Source of the DNA: an uncultured Eisenbergiella sp.
GTDB lineage: Bacteria > Bacillota > Clostridia > Lachnospirales > Lachnospiraceae
Reading direction: 5' to 3'
Length of the DNA stretch: 15,059 bases
Assembly (NCBI GenBank): GCA_948960675.1
Contig: CARDPF010000041.1
Location: 1 to 15,059, forward strand
The notes beneath the pieces were generated by a model, which made no database searches, had not been told where the DNA came from, and was given only the letters and a program-made list of their open reading frames with translations. Made by a program: the position numbers and the translations under genes. This document shows positions 1-5,822 of this stretch, one piece after another (within the stretch, counting starts at the first letter, position 1; every line of letters starts with the position of its first letter).

Positions 1-1
1 A

Positions 2-88
2 AAGAGTACGCTGGTGGAAAGAAAAGCGGAGGAACTGTTGGAATACGCGGAAATGGTGCTGGGCGATATGCAGAAATTTTTGCGGTAG
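2..88 (+). CDS. C-terminal tail of an unidentified gene, cut by the window edge
   Basis: An open frame runs from the left edge to TAG at 86-88 and encodes 28 residues (starting KSTLVERKAEELLEYAEMVL, ending MQKFLR). The tail is charged and looks like an amphipathic helix. No start codon or domain is visible, so no function is assigned. It lies 68 bp upstream of the nicotinamidase-like gene on the same strand and may belong to the same transcript. The alternative is a chance open frame; the charged, Glu/Leu-rich composition slightly favours a real C-terminus. Confidence 0.45.
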   Translation, partial: KSTLVERKAEELLEYAEMVLGDMQKFLR

Positions 89-156
89 CATGCAGGGGAA
101 GCGGTGGGTTTTTGTGTACGGCGGTATGCCGGTTTGGGAAAGAGGGGTAAGGGACT

Positions 157-702
157 ATGAAGAGAATACTGGTAGTGGTGGACATGCAGAATGATTTTAT
201 CGACGGCGCGCTGGGAACGGAACAGGCGCAGGCCATCGTCGGGGCTGTGGTGGAAAAAATCAGGACGTACGGGCAGGACTGTATCTACGCCACCCGGGAT
301 ACCCATGGGGAGAATTATCTTAAGACGCAGGAGGGGAAAAACCTCCCCGTGCCCCATTGCATCCAGGGCAGCAAAGGCTGGGAAGTACAAGAGGAGGTGG
401 CCGCCGCCATGCCGGGGGCCGTTTATGTGGACAAGCCCTCCTTTGGCTCCCCCGTACTTGCCCATCTGCTGGCACGGGTGTGCCAGCAGGAGTGTGAGGG
501 ACGTCAGCAGGAAATGGAGATTGAACTGGTGGGACTTTGCACGGATATCTGTGTGGTTTCCAACGCCCTGCTTTTAAAGGCGGCCCTGCCGGAGGCATCC
601 ATCTGTGTGGACGCGGCCTGCTGTGCGGGTGTGACGCCGGACAGCCACCGGGCGGCCCTGGCCACCATGCAGATGTGCCAGATACAGGTTTTGCACGCAT
701 GA
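157..702 (+). CDS. Nicotinamidase / isochorismatase-family cysteine hydrolase
   Basis: A 181-residue cytoplasmic hydrolase with the isochorismatase fold, about the usual length. Visible signatures are the VVVDMQNDF strand with the catalytic Asp at D9, a Lys in VDKPSFGS (K93), and the nucleophile loop GLCTDICVV with the probable catalytic Cys at C132. D48 and H50 (RDTH) and H67 (PHC) match metal-ligand positions of nicotinamidases. The family hydrolyses nicotinamide to nicotinate for NAD salvage, but related cysteine hydrolases act on other amides, so the substrate is inferred. The start ATG at 157 follows a purine-rich stretch (GAGGGGTAAGGG). The stop TGA at 700-702 overlaps the next start (ATGA), which implies translational coupling to the glycosyltransferase gene. 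No NAD gene is seen beside it. Confidence 0.88.
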   Translation: MKRILVVVDMQNDFIDGALGTEQAQAIVGAVVEKIRTYGQDCIYATRDTHGENYLKTQEGKNLPVPHCIQGSKGWEVQEEVAAAMPGAVYVDKPSFGSPVLAHLLARVCQQECEGRQQEMEIELVGLCTDICVVSNALLLKAALPEASICVDAACCAGVTPDSHRAALATMQMCQIQVLHA

Positions 703-2111
703 AGGGGATTGGGGCGTATTGGAAAAATTGCAGGATCACGGATATCCCCATGGGGGCAGGGTTTGCGCTGCGCCTGTTTTATGTTCTTTGTTCCACGATC
801 TATGACAGGCAGTATGATATCGGCATGATTGATCTGGATGCCGGGCATACGGTCACGGGCGGACATCTGGCGTATATCCAGTACTTCTATGAAAACTGGA
901 AACTGCCGGATTTTGATCCCACCAGCGTATACCAGTTTCACCATCCGCCCCTGCACCACTATGTCTGTGCGCTTTGGATGAAGTTTCTCTCCCTTTTTGT
1001 CCATCATACGGATGTGCTGGAGGAGGCCATACAGGTGGTTCCGTTTGTGAGCAGCCTGTTGATTTTGGTGGTTTTGTTTCAAATATTGCAAAGCCTTGCG
1101 CTGGAGGAGGACACGGTATGCTTTCTGATGACGCTGTTTGCCTTCCATCCGGCCCTGGTGTTGCTTTCGGGCAGTGTCAACAACGATTGCATGAGCCTTT
1201 TGTTTACGCTGCTGTGTGTGTATACGGCCATGCGGTGGAGCCAACAGCAGGGCATGGGGAATGCCATAGCCATGGCGTTGTCTTTGGGGCTGGGGATGCT
1301 GACCAAACAGAACGTGGCGCAGATGGCGTTTCCCATGGCATTTGTGTTTTTGTATGTACTGGTGACGGACTATAAACGGCATGGGTGGTGGAGGCTCAAA
1401 AAGCGGCTGTGGCAGTGTGTGGTGTTTGGCGCAATTTCCGTTCCCCTGGGCATGGCCTTTTATGTGCGCAACGCCATTTTGTACCGGATGCCGCTGGTAT
1501 GGGTGTATACGCTGCCAAAGGATTCCTGGCAGTATACGGGAAACGTTCCGGTGGTGAACCGGTTTTTGTGGCCCATTCCCCAAGAGATGCTGGACAACCT
1601 GCTGCACTTTAAGGTGGGCTGCGGCTATAATGTGTGGATGCAGCTGATCCGCACGTCGGTGCTGGGGGAGTGGGACATGGCCGGTGTGGGGGCCGGTGTG
1701 AAGGTTTTGGCGGTGCTTTTGATGGCTGTAGGGGCCCTGCTGGCGTTTTTGGCCCTGCTTGCGTTTGTAAAAATTTTTTTGCTGGGAACGGTTCGCTGTC
1801 TGTGTATCAGGGACTGCAGGCGTTGGGAAGCGATGGTGCCGGTTGCGATGCCCCACCGGATCCTTTTTGCCGCCGGGTATTTGGTGCACCTGCTTTTTTA
1901 TTTAAAATTTGCTTACGATTATCCCCAGCAATGCAGCATGCATTTCCGTTATATCGAAATTGAACTGCTGTTTCCGGCGGTGGCCCTGGGTCTTGTCTGG
2001 CAGCGGATGGGGGAAACGGGGAAAATCCGGGGCAGAAGGGTGTTAACGGGACTGCTGGCCCTGTTTTGCCTGCTTAGCACGGCGATGGTCGGTGTGTGGT
2101 GTCTGGGATAG
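699..2111 (+). CDS. GT-C type polytopic membrane glycosyltransferase (GT39/ArnT-like)
   Basis: A 470-residue integral membrane protein with many hydrophobic segments. The N-terminal extracytoplasmic loop carries acidic residues after the first membrane helix (YDIGMIDLDAG, D40/D45/D47), then GGHLAYIQYFYE and FHHPPLHHY. This arrangement, with an acidic loop after TM1 and an HxPLHH element, is typical of GT-C enzymes that take sugar from a polyprenyl-phosphate carrier and transfer it outside the membrane. The start is ATG 699, overlapping the upstream stop as ATGA; the open frame extends further upstream, but only inside the preceding gene. Neighbouring MBOAT and YfhO genes point to glycosylation of a cell-wall or secreted polymer. 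Donor sugar and acceptor cannot be read from sequence. A related GT-C family is possible instead of GT39. Confidence 0.72.
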   Translation: MKGIGAYWKNCRITDIPMGAGFALRLFYVLCSTIYDRQYDIGMIDLDAGHTVTGGHLAYIQYFYENWKLPDFDPTSVYQFHHPPLHHYVCALWMKFLSLFVHHTDVLEEAIQVVPFVSSLLILVVLFQILQSLALEEDTVCFLMTLFAFHPALVLLSGSVNNDCMSLLFTLLCVYTAMRWSQQQGMGNAIAMALSLGLGMLTKQNVAQMAFPMAFVFLYVLVTDYKRHGWWRLKKRLWQCVVFGAISVPLGMAFYVRNAILYRMPLVWVYTLPKDSWQYTGNVPVVNRFLWPIPQEMLDNLLHFKVGCGYNVWMQLIRTSVLGEWDMAGVGAGVKVLAVLLMAVGALLAFLALLAFVKIFLLGTVRCLCIRDCRRWEAMVPVAMPHRILFAAGYLVHLLFYLKFAYDYPQQCSMHFRYIEIELLFPAVALGLVWQRMGETGKIRGRRVLTGLLALFCLLSTAMVGVWCLG

Positions 2112-2151
2112 CGCAATCGCTTTGTTGGGAAATAGGTATTGGAGGGGGACT

Positions 2152-3195
2152 ATGAGTTTTAATTCTATTGCTTTTGCGGTATTTTTCCCGATCGTATTTT
2201 TGGTGTATTGGCGGATTCCAAAGAAACATCAATGGATGGTATTGCTGGTTTCCAGCTATTATTTTTATATGAGTTGGAATGCCGGCTATGTGGTTTTGAT
2301 TTTGTTTACGACGGGAGCGTCTTATCTGTGCGGACGCCTGCTGGTCAATACGTCATCGGCAAAGGGGAAGCGGCTTATTTTGTCTGGGGCTGCGTTTCTT
2401 TGTCTGGGGGTGTTGTTTTTATTTAAGTACTACAATTTCTTTGCAGGTGTTTGGTGTGATTTTATGAAACTGTTCTCCTTACAGCTGCATCCGGTTACGC
2501 TGCGCCTGCTGCTGCCGGTGGGAATTTCCTTTTATACGTTCCAGACGCTTAGCTATGTCATAGACGTCTATCGGGGCAGGATACAGCCGGAAAAGCATTT
2601 TGGTAAATATGCGGTTTTTGTCTCATTTTTCCCGCAGCTGGTCGCAGGGCCGATCGGTTATCTGTGGGACGGGTCATATTATTACGGGGAAATCTATCGT
2701 GAACCAAAGGAACCGGGAGAAAATAGGTTCAAGGATACATTTGAGCGGATTGCGGGCGGATTCGGCCGGTTTGAATGGGGAGAGCACATGGACAAAAAGT
2801 CATGCGGATATTTGGAGGCTCTTTTGGAGTATTGTAAAGGGAAAGAAATTGAAGTAATCGGATTTGTACCGCCGTATGCCCCCAGCGTTTATGATGACAT
2901 GGTGGCAAGCGGTAAGTATGGCTATTTGGATGAAATAGGTACAGCGTGCGGAATATTGTTTCAAAAGTATGGTTATGAATATTTTGATTATACCGACATT
3001 TCCGTTTTGGATATGGACGATTCCTATTTTGTGGACGGATTTCACGGCAGTGATGTCGCATATGCCCGCATGACGAAGGATATGGTCAGCAGGGGGGAAA
3101 AGCTAAAGGAATATGTGGAAGAAGAAAAGCTGGATCAATTGTTGGGCCAGCGTTACAATAACAAAATGTTTTATGACTTTTTACATAAAGAGTGA
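2152..3195 (+). CDS. Chimeric ORF: MBOAT acyltransferase N-terminus fused to SGNH-hydrolase C-terminus
   Basis: A 347-residue open frame with a strong GGAGGGGG site before ATG 2152. Residues 1-168 are a typical MBOAT start: a short membrane anchor (MSFNSIAFAVFFPIVFLVYW), the SSYYFY segment, LFKYYNFF, LLPVGISFYTFQTLSYVIDVYRG and FFPQLVAGPI. In intact MBOAT proteins (about 450-500 residues) that last motif is followed by some 300 more residues including the active-site His. Here it switches after codon 168 (about 2656) to a soluble sequence, GYLWDGSYYYGEIY, ending near FVDGFHGSD (D295, H298), which resembles the C-terminal Asp-x-x-His of SGNH-type partners encoded beside MBOAT genes. The simplest reading is an in-frame deletion that fused two adjacent genes and removed both active centres, so acyltransferase activity is unlikely. 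The gene is AT-richer than its neighbours. A natural fusion or an assembly error is also possible. Confidence 0.75.
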   Translation: MSFNSIAFAVFFPIVFLVYWRIPKKHQWMVLLVSSYYFYMSWNAGYVVLILFTTGASYLCGRLLVNTSSAKGKRLILSGAAFLCLGVLFLFKYYNFFAGVWCDFMKLFSLQLHPVTLRLLLPVGISFYTFQTLSYVIDVYRGRIQPEKHFGKYAVFVSFFPQLVAGPIGYLWDGSYYYGEIYREPKEPGENRFKDTFERIAGGFGRFEWGEHMDKKSCGYLEALLEYCKGKEIEVIGFVPPYAPSVYDDMVASGKYGYLDEIGTACGILFQKYGYEYFDYTDISVLDMDDSYFVDGFHGSDVAYARMTKDMVSRGEKLKEYVEEEKLDQLLGQRYNNKMFYDFLHKE

Positions 3196-3204
3196 AGGGA
3201 AGGT

Positions 3205-5238
3205 ATGGGGGATAGGTTGATAATGGCGGAAGAAAAAAAACGGAGGATGGCAACCGGACAGCCTATGGCTGCCGCCCTGCTTACGGTAGGGCTTTTTTCG
3301 GTGTTGTATCTGGTAAAAGGGCTGTATCCTTTTGGGGGCGGTTCCGTTATGGCCACCGACCTGTATTCCCAGTATGTGCCGCTCTTATACCGTTTTTATG
3401 ACGTAGCGGCAGGGGTAAAAAACCTGTTTTTGGATTTTCATGTCTCGGGCGGCGCAAACCTGTACGTGGATACGGTCAACGAGCTTTTGAATCCCTTTAA
3501 TTATCTTCTTTTTCTGTTTGGAAGGGAGCGGATCTATCTGGCGGTAAACGTACTTCTGCTTTGCTATCTGTCTGCCGCCGCCGCCTCGGCCAATTCCCTG
3601 CTGTTACGGCTGTTTCCCAAAAACCGGCGCTGGAATGTGGAGTTGAGTCTGTGTTATGCGTTTTGCGGGTATACGGCGTACAATTACCAGATTATCAAGT
3701 GGATGTATTTTCCGGTGCTGTTTCCGCTGTTTATCCGGGCGCTGTATGGGCTGCTGGCAAAAGGGCGGGGGCGTATGTATGCCGTACTGCTTGGATACCA
3801 GCTGGTTTTGAGCGTACAGCTGGGCTTTATGACGCTTTTGGCCACGCTTTTCGGAAGCGGGATATACTTTTTGTTTCACAAAGGCCCTAAAAATCCACAG
3901 GAGGAAATGCAGGACAAAGACCTAAACGGTGGGCAGGCGCAGGCGGTGTGCCGTTTGGCATTTTATACCGCGGTGGGCGTGTGTCTGGCGGGAGCGGTTC
4001 TTTTGCCCAACATACGCATTTTGCTTTCCTCCTCCCGGGCGGGGGAAAACCTGTCTTACCTTGGGGTGATGAAACGGCACGGGTTGGACGATTTGTTTGA
4101 ACGGCTCTTTCAGGTCGGACATCCCCTGCTTTGGGCGGCATTTTTGTGGCTGCTTGCCGGGCGCCTGAAAGGGCGTCAAAAAGGGGGGCGGATTTGGAAT
4201 GTATTTTCCGGACGGGAACGCTTTTTTCTCGTTCTATATGCATGGCTATTGCTGACGGTGCTTTTGCAGCCCTCCAACCTGCTTTGGCATATGGGCTCCT
4301 ACGTTTGCTTTCCGGTGCGGTATGCCTATATGGTGCTGTTGGCCCAGGTCTGTCTGGTCAAATGCCTGCTGGTACAGAGGGAGGAAGGGGCAACGGTTTC
4401 GACGGGTTTTGAAGGAGCCAAAACGCCAAAAAAGCGGCGTTTTGCCCTGTGGGGCTTGTGCTGCATTGGACTTTGCGGGATCGCGCTGGCGCTCACTTTT
4501 TGTTGGGAGGAACGGATTGTGCAGGCCTTTCACAGTCTGGCGATCAGTGCGGTTTGCCCAAAAGAAACGGCGCAGGTCTGCGTGATTTTGCTGCTCCTTT
4601 TTGGCGCTGCGCTGTGCGCTTTTGCCGGGCTAGGCGGAACCGGCAGTCAAAAGGAAATGCTTGTACCGGTTATGGCCTGTGGCTTGTGTCTGTATATGTT
4701 TTTGTTTCTGCCTGTAGGCAATGCCGTGCGGCAGTCCAACGAAGGGGCATACCGGCGGATGACCCTGGAGGCGGCGCAGGGGAAGGAAAAAGCGCTGTTG
4801 GAAGACGGGCAGGGGGAGGAACTTTTGCGGCACGAAAAGGGGGATCCGGCCCTGCCCCTAAATGCGCCGCTGGTGAACGGGAAAAGCTCTCTGGACGGTT
4901 ACTTCCCCACGGCTGACCGGGGGTTTCAACAGGCCATGGAAGCGCTGGGCTATCTGACGCCCTGGGTGGCTACCCAGTCGGTGGGCGGGACGGCGGTTTC
5001 GGATGGGGTATTATCCGGCGCGTTGCTGCTGGAAAAAGGGGAAGCGGCATGGACGGGGGAAATGTCCGTGCTGGAAAGACAGGAAAAGCTGGCGGCCCTT
5101 GCAGGGCGGGGGGGACGTTTCCCTTTTGCTTGCCGGAGAGCGGACCGTTTATTTGGATTTGGCCCGGGTGGCGGGGGACTTTACGCTCTGGGTGAACGGA
5201 CGGGAATTGGAGCTTGCAGAAGGAGACACCCGGTTTAG
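3205..5238 (+). CDS. YfhO-family membrane protein, N-terminal part (frameshifted)
   Basis: A multi-pass membrane protein; this frame gives 677 residues, of which about the first 636 fit the family. The N-terminal helix is followed by FGGGSVMATDLYSQYVP (D52, Q56, Y57), the first extracytoplasmic loop typical of YfhO, then many hydrophobic segments and a C-terminal soluble region. In Bacillus subtilis YfhO is needed for sugar modification of lipoteichoic acid, so a GT-C role in surface polymer glycosylation is likely. From about 5108 the frame goes astray: the last ~40 codons are Arg/Gly-rich and do not fit, while the family sequence continues in the next frame to 5818. Removing one G restores an 870-codon gene of normal length. 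ATG 3223 (MAEEKKRR) is a better-spaced start than ATG 3205, whose purine-rich stretch ends only 1 nt before it. Confidence 0.8.
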   Translation: MGDRLIMAEEKKRRMATGQPMAAALLTVGLFSVLYLVKGLYPFGGGSVMATDLYSQYVPLLYRFYDVAAGVKNLFLDFHVSGGANLYVDTVNELLNPFNYLLFLFGRERIYLAVNVLLLCYLSAAAASANSLLLRLFPKNRRWNVELSLCYAFCGYTAYNYQIIKWMYFPVLFPLFIRALYGLLAKGRGRMYAVLLGYQLVLSVQLGFMTLLATLFGSGIYFLFHKGPKNPQEEMQDKDLNGGQAQAVCRLAFYTAVGVCLAGAVLLPNIRILLSSSRAGENLSYLGVMKRHGLDDLFERLFQVGHPLLWAAFLWLLAGRLKGRQKGGRIWNVFSGRERFFLVLYAWLLLTVLLQPSNLLWHMGSYVCFPVRYAYMVLLAQVCLVKCLLVQREEGATVSTGFEGAKTPKKRRFALWGLCCIGLCGIALALTFCWEERIVQAFHSLAISAVCPKETAQVCVILLLLFGAALCAFAGLGGTGSQKEMLVPVMACGLCLYMFLFLPVGNAVRQSNEGAYRRMTLEAAQGKEKALLEDGQGEELLRHEKGDPALPLNAPLVNGKSSLDGYFPTADRGFQQAMEALGYLTPWVATQSVGGTAVSDGVLSGALLLEKGEAAWTGEMSVLERQEKLAALAGRGGRFPFACRRADRLFGFGPGGGGLYALGERTGIGACRRRHPV

Positions 5239-5818
5239 TCCCCACAGGCTTGTGGAATTGGGTACTTTTGCGGGGGAGGAAATCACGTTTACGGTAAGGG
5301 ACAAAAACGGCGTAGCCTTATCCACAGAAAACATGGAGGCAGGCATTCTGGACAGGGGCGCTTGGGAAAAGGCTTTTGCACAGCGCAGGTCCCGTGCGGC
5401 TTTGCAGGTAAAGGTTAGGGAGCGGGAAGGGCAAATTTTGGTTACCCTTGACGATGCCCAAAAGGGGCAGCTTGTATTTTTGCCGGTTGCCGCGCTGGAG
5501 GGATGGCATTTGCAAGTCAACCAAAAAGCGGCTAAGACAGAGACCGTATTCGGCGGTTTTCTGGGTATTTGCGTGGAGGACGGCCACAATGAAATCCGGC
5601 TGGGGTTTGTGCCGCCGGGGCTTTGGGGCGGGCTTTGCCTGACGTTTCTTGGGCTGCTTGGCATAATGTGGCCGACAGGACGTCTGCCCTTGGCGCGGCG
5701 GCTGTCTGGGGCATTGTATGGACTTGTTTTTGTGGGAGGGCTGTTGGCGGTATATGTGATTCCGGCGGTAGGGCTTGTGTGCTATCTGGTTTGGCGGCTG
5801 TCGGGAATGGGAGGCTGA
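5102..5818 (+). pseudogene. YfhO-family membrane protein, C-terminal part in the shifted frame
   Basis: This continues the upstream YfhO gene in the +1 frame. It reads GDVSLLLAGERTVYLDLARV, then a beta-rich extracytoplasmic domain (FTLWVNGREL, ITFTVRDKNG, LVFLPVAALEGWHLQVN), and ends with two or three membrane helices (GLCLTFLGLLGIMW, LVFVGGLLAVYVI, VGLVCYLVWRL) and TGA 5816-5818. The open frame extends back to an ATG at 5003, but the residues before about 5108 are not YfhO-like, and no ribosome binding site marks a separate start. It is therefore treated as the second half of one broken gene. If the extra G is a sequencing error, the intact CDS is 3205-5818. The GH20 gene starts 4 nt downstream. 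Confidence 0.75.
5108..5114 (+). other. G7 homopolymer at the YfhO frameshift point
   Basis: Seven consecutive G residues lie exactly where coding evidence moves from frame 1 to frame 2. With six G the reading is Leu-Ala-Gly-Arg-Gly-Asp-Val-Ser and continues through to 5818. This could be a sequencing indel, a fixed mutation, or a slippage-prone tract that switches the gene on and off. Confidence 0.7.
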
Positions 5819-5822
5819 GGCG

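Noticed and set aside
504..1889. Long minus-strand open frames (504-1889, 5532-6794, 12947-13924)
   Set aside because: Their products are Pro/His/Arg-rich low-complexity sequences lying opposite well-supported genes; they are by-products of G-rich coding strands.
3231..3240. A8 runs near the starts of several genes as slippage or phase-variation sites
   Set aside because: A-rich codons after the start are common for efficient initiation here, and all of these frames are intact.
5100..5120. Programmed -1 ribosomal frameshift in the YfhO gene
   Set aside because: Joining the two parts needs a +1 shift (loss of one base); a -1 shift would enter the wrong frame.
5775..5822. TTG at 5775 as start of the GH20 protein
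   Set aside because: It overlaps the YfhO end by 44 nt, has no ribosome binding site, and would put a charged stretch before the signal peptide. TTG 5823 has GGGAGG 8 nt upstream.
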